Assembly: GCA_963772815.1 (NCBI GenBank)
Contig: CAVYYV010000002.1
Location: 372,001 to 436,000 of the forward strand
Direction of reading: 5' to 3'
Origin: DATFFO01 sp963772815
GTDB taxonomy: Bacteria > Actinomycetota > Acidimicrobiia > Spongiisociales > ZC4RG35
DNA length: 64,000 bases
In this document: one piece after another, positions 53,778 through 61,965 of the stretch
Position numbering within the stretch: position 1 is the first letter of the stretch
How the letters are laid out: each line of letters begins with the position of its first letter
Program-made: the position numbers and the translations under genes
Notes under the pieces: generated by a model
What the model saw: only the letters and a program-made list of their open reading frames with translations
What the model was told of the DNA's origin: nothing
The model's database searches: none

Positions 53778-53942
53778 CTACCCGGCTCCCAGGACGGCCC
53801 GCATTGCCTCCTCAGCGGCCTGAAGCCTGCAACCGGCCAGAGTCTGGAACATTTCACCGACGATCACGTCGTCGCCTTCGAGGCGGAAGCGTTCGACACC
53901 AAAGCCCGCCGCTCGAGGCCGGGCGCGTCCATCGAGGCTGTC
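53778..53942 (-). pseudogene. Orphan coding fragment, no start
   Basis: A 54-codon open stretch with protein-like composition (GFGVERFRLEGDDVIVGEMFQTLAGCRLQAAEEAMRAVLGAG) ends at a TAG but has no start codon: a TAA precedes it. It looks like the C-terminus of a lost gene. Family unknown. Confidence 0.3.
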
Positions 53943-53989
53943 TTAGACTCGGTCCATTACACCGCCAACGTCGATCTTCTGGAGCTGAC

Positions 53990-55294
53990 TTGTACCGACA
54001 AGAGCTGGAAACGATGGATGCGACGGCTCGACGGGAGGTGCAATCCGGGCGCCTGAGTCAGCTGGTCGACCGGCTCCGCCACCTCGATGCCCCCTATTGG
54101 GCGGAGAAGCTAGGCGACCATCCCGGTATCTCGTCGGTAGACGAGCTGGAGTCGCTTCCCTTCACCGAGAAGGGCGAATTCCGCGACACCTATCCATACG
54201 ACATGCTGACCGTGCCGTTGGAGGACGTGGTCCGGATCCATGCCTCGTCGGGGACATCGGGCAAGCCGACGATCGTCGCCTACACCGCCCACGACGTGGC
54301 CCTGTTCTCCGAGGTGGTGGCACGGTGCCTCTCCGCGGCCGGCGCCTCGTCCGAAGACGTGATCCAGATCTCCTACGGATACGGCCTGTTCACCGGTGGC
54401 CTGGGCCTGCACTACGGGGCCGAGGAGCTGGGGGCTACGGCCGTTCCCGCTTCCGGAGGCAACCCTGGGTTCCAGGTCAACCTGATGGCCGACGCCGGCG
54501 TGACCGGCCTCGCCTGCACTCCCTCATTCGCGCTCGTCCTGGCCGAGCGAGCCGAGGCCATGGGGATCTGGGGCGACATCGGGGTGCGCTGGGGAATCCA
54601 TGGTGCCGAGCCTTGGTCGGAGAGCCTGCGGGAGAAGATCGAGGACGCCTGGGGAGGGAACTACGACGCGATCGACATCTACGGGCTGTCGGAGGTCATC
54701 GGTCCCGGGGTGGGTGGAGAGTGCCGGGAGAACAAGGGCGGCCTGCACATCCCCGACGACCACTTCCTGCCCGAGATCGTCGACCCCGAGACCGGCGAGT
54801 CGGTGGAGGAGGGAGAGCGAGGCGAGCTGGTCCTCACCAGCCTCACCAAGCAAGCCCAACCCGTGATCCGATACCGCACCCGCGACATAACCCGGTTCCT
54901 GCCCGGGCCTTGCAGCTGCGGCCGCACCACGCGGAGAATCGCCCGAATCGAGGGGCGGGCCGACGACATGTTGATCATCCGGGGCATCAACGTCTACCCG
55001 CGCACCATCGAGGAGATCCTGATGGGCGACCCGCAGGTGGGTCCCAACTACGCCATCATCGTCGACCGAAGAGGCCGCCAGGCCGAGGTGGAGGCAAGGG
55101 TGGAGATCGCCGAAGAACACCTGGCGGACCAGCGTGAGATCGTGGCCGGCCGTCTACGCAGCCGTCTGACCGAGACCGTCCGTCTGCGAGTCGACGTCAC
55201 CGTAGGGCTGCCCGGCAGCATCCCCAGGGCAGAATTGGGCAAGGCCAAGCGGGTGTTCGAGAAGACCGGCGACGAGGACCCCCTCACTCCTTAG
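53990..55294 (+). CDS. Phenylacetate-CoA ligase-like (PaaK family) AMP-forming ligase
   Basis: 434 residues from TTG 53990 with GGAG five bases upstream, the usual PaaK length. IHASSGTSGKPTIVAYTAHD is the phosphate-binding loop; YGYGLFTGGLGLHYGAEELGATAVPASGG, IYGLSEVIGPGVGGEC, YRTRDITRFLPGPCSCGRTTRRIARIEGRADDMLIIRGINVYPRTIEEIL are the later AMP-binding motifs and C-terminal domain. The family couples phenylacetate or related aryl acids to CoA. No paa oxygenase genes are nearby, so the acid may differ. Confidence 0.88.
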   Translation: MYRQELETMDATARREVQSGRLSQLVDRLRHLDAPYWAEKLGDHPGISSVDELESLPFTEKGEFRDTYPYDMLTVPLEDVVRIHASSGTSGKPTIVAYTAHDVALFSEVVARCLSAAGASSEDVIQISYGYGLFTGGLGLHYGAEELGATAVPASGGNPGFQVNLMADAGVTGLACTPSFALVLAERAEAMGIWGDIGVRWGIHGAEPWSESLREKIEDAWGGNYDAIDIYGLSEVIGPGVGGECRENKGGLHIPDDHFLPEIVDPETGESVEEGERGELVLTSLTKQAQPVIRYRTRDITRFLPGPCSCGRTTRRIARIEGRADDMLIIRGINVYPRTIEEILMGDPQVGPNYAIIVDRRGRQAEVEARVEIAEEHLADQREIVAGRLRSRLTETVRLRVDVTVGLPGSIPRAELGKAKRVFEKTGDEDPLTP

Positions 55295-55363
55295 AGGCGC
55301 GGGCGGGCCACTTTGGCTGGTTCGCACGACCCAACGAGTCGGGCTCTCCCCAGCCGATAGCCC

Positions 55364-55743
55364 TTGCATGCGGAAACACATCACCTCTCGGAGCGCCGTG
55401 ACGAGGCGCTTGGTGAGCGAGGCGTGAGCGTGATCTCCTATGCCCTGCTGCTCTCTCTGATTGCCACGGTTGGGTTCGGCGCCATCATGACCCTCGGCCA
55501 CCAAACGGCGACAGTTTCGAAGGCGTGCCGTCGGCGCTCGGCTCCGACACCGGGGAGAGTTCCACGACCACCACCCGCCCGATGACGCGTGAGGAGAAAT
55601 GGCAAGCGGCCCAGGACGACTGGCGCAACGCCATCGACCAGGCCAACTCCGACTACTCCGACTACTCCGACTACTCCGACGCCATTGCAGCGGCCAAGAA
55701 GGTGGCCAAGAAGGAGTACCAGCATTCCCGCAGGAACCCCTGA
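55364..55743 (+). pseudogene. Flp/Fap-type pilin with C-terminal extension, one-base frameshift
   Basis: From TTG 55364 the frame gives GERGVSVISYALLLSLIATVGFGAIMTLGHQTATV, the Flp pilin prepilin helix. A missing T in the GTTTCG run near 55517 then breaks the frame; restoring it gives FEGVPSALGSDTGESSTTTTRP and a charged extension DWRNAIDQANSDYSDYSDYSDAIAAAKKVAKKEYQ with its stop at 55741-55743. Most Flp pilins end soon after the helix, so the ~70-residue tail with three DYS repeats is unusual. No tad assembly genes are in the window. Confidence 0.6.
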
Positions 55744-55760
55744 GTCTCGCCGCCGGCCGG

Positions 55761-56729
55761 CTAGGGGACGATGACGAGCTTGCCGAGGGCGTGTCCCTCC
55801 CCCAGGTACCGCAGCGCATCGGCCGTCTTCTCCAGGGGGTAGGTGTTCTCGATCACCGCAGCGATCTCGCCCTCATCCAGCAGCCTTGCCACGAACTCCA
55901 GGTCGTCGATTCTGGCCCGGGCCGTGAACCAGGTGAAGCGCCGGCCGACGAACGACGACGCAACCTTGCGAGAGATCAGCCTGAAGAACGGGCCCGCCAC
56001 GGGGTACTTGGGTCCGGTGATCGTCACGTTGATCCCTGTGGCGGTGAGCACTCGCCTGGTCTGTGACCAGGGTCGGTCGCCCACGTTGTCGAACAGGACG
56101 TCGTAGCCTCGCTCGGTCTGGACGAAGTCGTGCCTGGTGTAGTCGATGACCTCATCGGCGCCGATCGAGCGGACCATGTCCACCTTGGTGGTGCTGCACA
56201 CGGCCGTGACCCGGGCTCCGAGGTGCTTGGCGATCTGCACGGCGAAGGTGCCCACGCCGCCCGAGGCTCCGTTGACCAAGACCCGCTGACCCTTCTCGAC
56301 CCGGGCCACGTCCCGGAGACCTTCGAGTGCGGTCAGGCTCGCCAAGGGGGTCGCTGCTGCCTGCTCGAAGCCGACCCCGTCGGGCTTGATGACCAACCGT
56401 TCCTCCGGCACGGCGACGGATTCGGCGAAGCCGCCATGGCCGATAAAGCCGAACACCGGATCGCCGACCGAGAAGCGAGACACATCCGGGCCGACCGCCT
56501 CCACGGTGCCCGCCACGTCGGCACCGGGAATCTGGCTATTGGGCACGCGCAGGCCGGTCTGCAGACGGGCCAGAAGGGGATACCCGGTGGTCATGTGCCA
56601 GTCCCAGATGTTGAGCGAGGCAGCCCGGACCTCGACGAGAACCTGTCCCACGCCCGGCTCAGGGCGATCCACCTCACTCAGTTCGAGAACCTCGGGGGTC
56701 CCATAGCGCTCCTGGACGACGGCCCGCAT
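55761..56729 (-). CDS. NAD(P)-dependent quinone oxidoreductase (MDR family)
   Basis: 322 residues from ATG 56729 with AAAGGA upstream. EVRAASLNIWDWHMTTGYPLL, IPGADVAGTVEAVGPDVSRFSVGDPVFGF, and VLVNGASGGVGTFAVQIAKHLGARVTAV are the quinone oxidoreductase/zeta-crystallin set; no zinc ligands. It reduces quinones or enones with NADPH. A palindrome-repeat pair lies in its promoter, so it is probably induced by an unknown electrophile through a regulator outside the window. Confidence 0.9.
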   Translation of the reverse strand: MRAVVQERYGTPEVLELSEVDRPEPGVGQVLVEVRAASLNIWDWHMTTGYPLLARLQTGLRVPNSQIPGADVAGTVEAVGPDVSRFSVGDPVFGFIGHGGFAESVAVPEERLVIKPDGVGFEQAAATPLASLTALEGLRDVARVEKGQRVLVNGASGGVGTFAVQIAKHLGARVTAVCSTTKVDMVRSIGADEVIDYTRHDFVQTERGYDVLFDNVGDRPWSQTRRVLTATGINVTITGPKYPVAGPFFRLISRKVASSFVGRRFTWFTARARIDDLEFVARLLDEGEIAAVIENTYPLEKTADALRYLGEGHALGKLVIVP

Positions 56730-56772
56730 CTTCTTGTCCTTTCCTGCCTGGCGGTGATGAGCCTCCGTTTCG

Positions 56773-56823
56773 TACAGCGTAAGGCTCGGTGCCAACATAC
56801 TCCATACAGCGTAAGGCTGTCAA
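56773..56823 (-). promoter_or_regulatory. Promoter with repeated TACAGCGTAAGGCT operator
   Basis: TACAGCGTAAGGCT occurs twice (56773-56786 and 56805-56818), 32 bases apart; the second, extended to ACAGCGTAAGGCTGT, is a perfect ACAGC/GCTGT palindrome. On the minus strand it overlaps a -35 (TTGACA, 56818-56823) and lies between it and a -10-like TATGTT (56794-56799, spacing 18). A dimeric repressor, TetR or MarR type, would suit this layout. Confidence 0.6.
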
Positions 56824-56850
56824 GTGGAGCTGGTTCCGGGAACTGCGCTC

Positions 56851-59800
56851 TCAGCCGCCCAGGGAGTCGAGGAGTCCCACGATCCAGGCAAAGTCCAGCT
56901 CGGCCGCCTTGGCCCGCACTATCTCGTGCTCCCGATCCGCCGGTTCCCCCAGGGCACGCAGGGCCTCGATCCGCCGGGCATCGCAATAGGCTCGCCAGTA
57001 CTCCCAGATCGTCATGCGGCGTGCCCGTGCCCAGGCGTCGGGGTCCGGTTGGGTGAGCCGAGTCAGCTCTGCCTCGGCACAGGCCAGGTAGCCCTGGGGG
57101 GTGCCGAGCTGAACCGAGGCACCCATGTTCAGGGGGTGGGCTTCGAGGGTGGCGCGGATCTGCTCGACCGCCGCCGCGGCTTCGGGGGCGTGCCCGGCAT
57201 CGACCTCGGCCTGGACGAGCGCTCGCATGGTGCCCAGCGTCATCGACTCCTCATCGGCCCGGAGACGGAAGGCGAGGTGCTGGTCGACCATGCGGCGGGT
57301 CCCCTCCAGGTCCCCCAGCAGACATGTGGCCTCGGCCCAGCTCGGAAACAGATCGTGGTGCCATCTGCCCGGCGGTCCAAGCGCCACCACCTTCTCGAAA
57401 GCATCGACCGCCTGGTCGTTCCTGCCTCGCATCCAGTGCATGACTCCGGTGGTAACGAGGACACCCATCCTCTGATACTCCCCACCCCCTTCCATCCCCT
57501 CGAGAGCGCCCTCCACCAGAGCCCAGTCGGCCCGACGAATGCCGAGCCATTCAAAGCCCCAGGCGAGCGAATCACCGGCCTCGACCATCTCCAGAAGGCG
57601 ATCCTCGACCTGGCGGGTTCTATCACCTCCGTCTTCGGAATCCCTGGCCATGGTGGCCAGTAGGTACACCTCAGACACCCGGAGCTCCAGACTGGGCACG
57701 CCGGCCTCCCGGGCAGCCTCGATCGCAGCCATGGCCGGCGCGAGAACGGCCTCGGGCCCGGCCCCGGCCCAGACCTGGGCCCAACCCATGGCGTAGTGGG
57801 CCAGGGCACGGACCGAGGACGGCCCACCCTCACTGCGACGGATCCCGCGGCCGGCCATCTCCACCCCCACGGCGGGGTCGAGCATGAGCCCGAACCCGTT
57901 GGAGATCATGGCCAGGAGCCGGACGGCGGCGACGGCGTCGAAGCTTTCGTCGACTGCGTCGGCCGCCTCGTGCAGCGTGGCCGTCGCCTCAGCCGGCCGA
58001 CCAATCTCCGCTTCGGCACGCCCTCGCAGGCAGAGAAGGTGAGCCCGCACAGTGGGCGTCATGGCCCGATGGGTGAGGGCGGTCTCGGCGGCTGCCAGGA
58101 CGGCGGTCGGGTCACCCAGCCCGTAGAAGCGATACGAGGCCAGGGCCTGGGCAAGCGGCACGGCGATCTCGTCCTGGCCGTTGCTCCAATCCAGCGCCAC
58201 CACCAGGTTGTCTTCCTCGGCTCCGGTCCGGGTCAGGTCGTCGTCACGGTCGTCACCGAAGTGGTCCAGACGGGACGCCCATTCGGCGAACCAGGCCGCA
58301 TGCCGGTCCTTCCACTCTCCCAACTCGCCCCGATCGATGAGCTTGCGCATGGCGAATTGCCGCAGCGTCTCCAAGAGCCCGAACCGGGATGTGCCAGCGC
58401 CCGTGTGGGCCTGCACCATCGACTTCTCCACCAGAGCCGAGAGCAGGTCTAGAACGTCCAGGGCATCGATCGGGCCACCGGCACAGATGCCTTCTACCGC
58501 TTCCAGGGAGAACCCGCCCCGGAAGACCGAAAGGCGCTCGAACAGCAGTCGTTCCTCCTGGCCCAGGAGCTGGTAGCTCCAGTCCACCGCCGCCTCCAGG
58601 GTCTGTTGTCGGGGCAGCGCTGCCCGGCTTCCCCCGGTCAGGAGCCGGAACCGATCCCCGAGCCGATCAGCGATCTGTTCCAGGTCGAGGACGCGCGCCC
58701 TGCTGGCCGCCAACTCGATGGCGAGCGGGACTCCGTCCAACAGGCGGCAGATCCTCTCGATATGAGGACGCGTCTCGTGGTTCAGCTCGAGATCGGGCGC
58801 CACCGCGTTGGCCCGCTCCATGAAGAGGAGGACCGCCTCGGGCTCGTAGCCGTCGGCCGTGACTTCAAGCGAGGGGATCTGCCATATCCACTCCCCCGCC
58901 AAACCCAGCCCCTCTCTGCTCGAAGCGAGCACCACGACCCGTTCGGCCTTGGCGAGCACTTCGCCGATCACCTTGGCTGCCTGGTCCAAGACGTGTTCGC
59001 AGTTGTCGACCACCAGCAACATCTGGAGATGTCTGATCCGTTCGACGATCCGCTCGGTCACGTCGACGGGAGCACCCTCTTCGAATCTGATCCCCAACGC
59101 CGACGCAAACGCAGCAGGGACCGCCTCGAAGTCGCTGACCGGCGCCAGTTCGACGAAACGGGCCCCGTTGACAAAGACCGACGCCATCTCCGCGGCAACC
59201 TGGAGACTGAGACGGGTCTTGCCGGCCCCGCCCACGCCGGTGATCGTCACCAGTCGGTGTTGCTCGACCAGCTTCCGAACCTCGAGGAGCTGCGCCTCAC
59301 GACCGATGAAGCTGGTGAGCTGAAGAGGCAGGTTGTGGTCGACGCCCTCCAGGGTGCGGAGTGGGGGAAATGCCTCGGCGAGGCCTCCCCCGGCCAGCTG
59401 GTGCAGGTGCTGGGCGAGCTCGAGATCCTTCAATTGGTGAGTCCCGAGATCGATCAGCCGAAAACCGTCCGGAAGCGGCGCCAGCAATGAAGCGGTGGCG
59501 GTGGAGACGAGGACCTGTCCTCCATGACCGGCATCGGCGATCCGGGCCGCCGAGCTAACCGCCAACCCGTAGTAGTCCCCGTTGCGCTCGACCGCGTGCC
59601 CGGTGTGGATGCCGATCCGCACCCGAAGCGGCTCACCCGGCCAGCCGGCTTGGTCGAGAGAGCGCTGGATCCGGGCCGCAGCCCGGACCGCGTCCGCCGG
59701 GTCGCCGAACACGGCCAGCACTCCGTCACCGGTGTGTTTCACGGCGTGCCCGGAGGCCTCCTCGATGGCGAGGCGAGTCCGCTCATCGTGCAGCTCCAGA

Positions 59801-59895
59801 GCCTGGTCCATGGCCGGATCCTCCGCCCACCGTCGCGTGCTGCTCTCGATGTCGGAGATCAGGAAAGTAACCATGCCGGAAGGCAGCTCAGCCAT
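56851..59895 (-). CDS. Class III cyclase-AAA ATPase-TPR regulator, 2
   Basis: 1,014 residues from ATG 59895. Cyclase domain: GMVTFLISDIESSTRRW and HTGDGVLAVFGDP carry both metal Asp, but the transition-state motif reads AVSSAARI, with Ser where Asn is expected, so cyclase activity may be lost. ATPase: LVTITGVGGAGKTRLSLQVAAE, LLVVDNCEHVLDQ. TPR-like helices fill the C-terminus. Same architecture as the gene at 36206-38875 but clearly diverged. Monocistronic. Confidence 0.88.
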   Translation of the reverse strand: MAELPSGMVTFLISDIESSTRRWAEDPAMDQALELHDERTRLAIEEASGHAVKHTGDGVLAVFGDPADAVRAAARIQRSLDQAGWPGEPLRVRIGIHTGHAVERNGDYYGLAVSSAARIADAGHGGQVLVSTATASLLAPLPDGFRLIDLGTHQLKDLELAQHLHQLAGGGLAEAFPPLRTLEGVDHNLPLQLTSFIGREAQLLEVRKLVEQHRLVTITGVGGAGKTRLSLQVAAEMASVFVNGARFVELAPVSDFEAVPAAFASALGIRFEEGAPVDVTERIVERIRHLQMLLVVDNCEHVLDQAAKVIGEVLAKAERVVVLASSREGLGLAGEWIWQIPSLEVTADGYEPEAVLLFMERANAVAPDLELNHETRPHIERICRLLDGVPLAIELAASRARVLDLEQIADRLGDRFRLLTGGSRAALPRQQTLEAAVDWSYQLLGQEERLLFERLSVFRGGFSLEAVEGICAGGPIDALDVLDLLSALVEKSMVQAHTGAGTSRFGLLETLRQFAMRKLIDRGELGEWKDRHAAWFAEWASRLDHFGDDRDDDLTRTGAEEDNLVVALDWSNGQDEIAVPLAQALASYRFYGLGDPTAVLAAAETALTHRAMTPTVRAHLLCLRGRAEAEIGRPAEATATLHEAADAVDESFDAVAAVRLLAMISNGFGLMLDPAVGVEMAGRGIRRSEGGPSSVRALAHYAMGWAQVWAGAGPEAVLAPAMAAIEAAREAGVPSLELRVSEVYLLATMARDSEDGGDRTRQVEDRLLEMVEAGDSLAWGFEWLGIRRADWALVEGALEGMEGGGEYQRMGVLVTTGVMHWMRGRNDQAVDAFEKVVALGPPGRWHHDLFPSWAEATCLLGDLEGTRRMVDQHLAFRLRADEESMTLGTMRALVQAEVDAGHAPEAAAAVEQIRATLEAHPLNMGASVQLGTPQGYLACAEAELTRLTQPDPDAWARARRMTIWEYWRAYCDARRIEALRALGEPADREHEIVRAKAAELDFAWIVGLLDSLGG

Positions 59896-59968
59896 GCGCC
59901 TTACCGTAGATCGTCATCCGGTGGCGAAGTTCCGTGGCCTGCGGCTTGGCTACAGAAACGTCCGGCCC

Positions 59969-60319
59969 TCAGGAGTCGGACTCGACGAGCTCGGCGAGCC
60001 TGTCCAGCGACATGCTCCAACCCAGCTCGTTGTCGGCGGGAGACAACCCAGGGGGCAGGTGGTCGTGAACCCCGATGAGAGCCGTGCCGCCGTCGCCGGC
60101 GTCGACCAGCGTGTCGGTGATGGTCATCTCGCCCTGCAACGAAGGGTCGTCGGTCGCGAACTCGACGACCTGGACAACCTCGCTGCACGGCACGAGCGCG
60201 GTGAAGCGCCCATGGAACGAATCGATCTGGGCGTTGGTCTTCCCGTCGGTGGTCGCCACGTCGTAGGTGAGCGAGATGCGGAAAGTCTGATGCCGCTTCC
60301 GCCCAGGGTCAGGTGACAC
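59969..60319 (-). pseudogene. AHSA1/SRPBCC protein, 5'-truncated
   Basis: The readable part FRISLTYDVATTDGKTNAQIDSFHGRFTALVPCSEVVQVVEFATDDPSLQGEMTITDTLVD and NELGWSMSLDRLAELVE is the C-terminal two-thirds of an AHSA1-type domain. The first ~50 residues are missing: upstream the sequence changes at about 60313 into an unrelated DUF4386 fragment on the other strand. No valid start is present, so it is a remnant. Confidence 0.6.
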
Positions 60320-60471
60320 TGGGGGCGGTTATCGAGATAATCCTGGTGATTTCGGTGTTTGGCATCGCGGTGATGTTCTTCCCGATCCTCAAGAGACAGA
60401 ACGAGGGCACAAATCCTCTGGCAGCCAGTGCGTGTACTCGCGACTGTTCAGTGCTGAAAGGAGTGACATGA
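60313..60471 (+). pseudogene. DUF4386 protein fragment
   Basis: LGAVIEIILVISVFGIAVMFFPILKRQNEG is a characteristic internal segment of DUF4386 membrane proteins (~220 residues). Only ~30 residues remain, the 5' and 3' parts are gone, and the frame runs on into non-homologous residues until a TGA at 60469. With the SRPBCC remnant it marks a deletion scar. Confidence 0.55.
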
Positions 60472-60758
60472 TGTTCACACAAGAGATTGTGGCCGCAGCG
60501 CTGGGGACGATCGGAGTCGACATCGAGGACGAGGACTTCGAGATCGCCGACGTTCTACGAGGTATGAAGGTCGAGCTGGAGCACGGGACCCGGTTCCCCG
60601 ATCTGGATGTCACAGGAGACGATCCCGTGATCACCGCCAAGATCGCTCTCGCCCATCTAAGGGAATTCCCTGATTACTACGACAGGCTCGATGCCATGGA
60701 ACGCGAAGCAGACGCGGCCTGGTCGGTTCTACGCGACGAGACCCCCGGGATCGTCTGA
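60468..60758 (+). CDS. DUF5661 family protein
   Basis: 96 residues; ATG 60468 or ATG 60471, with AAAGGAG at 60457-60463 (spacing better for 60471). FTQEIVAAALGTIGVDIEDEDFEIADVLRGMKVELEHGTRF and VTGDDPVITAKIALAHLREFPDYYDRL are the DUF5661 signature. Small cytosolic protein of unknown function, also found in phages and archaea. Confidence 0.8.
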   Translation: MMFTQEIVAAALGTIGVDIEDEDFEIADVLRGMKVELEHGTRFPDLDVTGDDPVITAKIALAHLREFPDYYDRLDAMEREADAAWSVLRDETPGIV

Positions 60759-60991
60759 GAGGCACGACTCCAACTTCCGATCTGGGAAAGCAACCCGATC
60801 GGTTGGCCGGGCGGAAACCTGGAGTTGATGTCCTCTTAACACGCCTTCACTATTTTGGGCAGTGACCGGGGATCTTGCTTCCTCTTCTCACCCGGTCCTG
60901 CGAGCCGCTCATCAGGTCTTCTTCCTCCTCCGGAACTGATGGGCGGTTCCGCTCGTCTGGGGGATTAGCGTGTCAACTGCGGGACCCCCGC

Positions 60992-61801
60992 CTAGGCGCG
61001 CAGCGGCGGGAAGTCCTCTTCGAGACCGGGAGCAACGATCTGGAAGAGCTCCATCTCCTCGGGCAACCCGCGCAGGGCATACACGCCGGGAGACCTGAAT
61101 TTCGTCTGGATCGGCGTGTGTTCGGCTGTTTGTTGGCGAACGATCGCCGAAGCCACCACCTGGCCACCGTGGCCGGAGAAACAGACCCGGGAGGCGGCAT
61201 TGACGTCCAGTCCCACATACCCGGTCTCAGTTCGAGCCGGTGTGCCGCAATGCAGCCCGATCCGGACCCGCGCCGGCGCCGGCCACGCTTCTGTCGCCAT
61301 GCCCCGCTGTACGGCGATGGCCGCCTGCACGGCCTCCGGAGCGGTCGAGAAGACGGCGAAGAACTCGTCACCGCGGGCATCCACCTCGTAGCCGCCGGCA
61401 GCATCGACCGCGCTCCTGATCAAGTCCCACAGCCCTTACAGCAGGCCGGGATAGCCACGGCCGAGGCGATCGGCCAGACCGGTCGATCCCTCGATGTCCA
61501 CCATCATGAACGTGACCGGCCCGGTGGGGAGATCAGACCGCTGTCCCGAGCGCGCCTCCCTCATCTGGGCGGCCACGAACCCGACCGGTGCTATCCCGAA
61601 TCCGACCGCGGCCTTCAACAGTCTGCGAAAGGCATGCTCGCGGGCTTCCTGGCTCTCGAAGCGCACCTGGCTGAATCGGGCCAGGGCGTTTCGAACGTGA
61701 GCTTCGTCGTGAATCGGCAAACGCCGCTTCCCCGTCGAATCCACATACGCGAAGGAGCGGTCGGGGAGTTTCGCCCTCTGTTCCGCACTGAGCTTCGCCA
61801 C
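60992..61801 (-). pseudogene. Class III adenylate/guanylate cyclase with in-frame stop
   Basis: One frame from 61801 to 60992 contains an N-terminal helical region (SAEQRAKLPDRSFAYVDSTGKRRLPIHDEAHVRNALARFSQVRF) and a cyclase domain (VTFMMVDIEGSTGLADRLG; DARGDEFFAVF; GLDVNAASRV), with a single TAA (61436-61438) directly after YPGLL. Reading resumes in frame with GLWDLIRSAVDAAGG. Metal Asp and transition-state residues are otherwise complete. Nonsense mutation or base error; readthrough is less likely. Confidence 0.7.
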
Positions 61802-61900
61802 GAACGGAATCCTACGGCGCGGCCGGCTGGGCCGTCCCGGCCACGAATCCCGCTCGTCGGGCTCCTTCCGCCGGTGCCGACTCCCTCATGGATCTTGGGT

Positions 61901-61939
61901 TTGACAACCAATATACGAAACGATACGGTTTAGTTTCGT
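61901..61939 (+). promoter_or_regulatory. Promoter/operator of MFS-tetR operon
   Basis: TTGACA (61901-61906) is followed after 17 bases by TACGGT. An inverted repeat ACGAAAC-N11-GTTTCGT (61915-61921 and 61933-61939) spans the -10 box. The tetR gene is in the same operon, so this is the likely site of its product. Confidence 0.65.
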
Positions 61940-61965
61940 TATTCAGCCGTAGAGAAGGAATGTAA

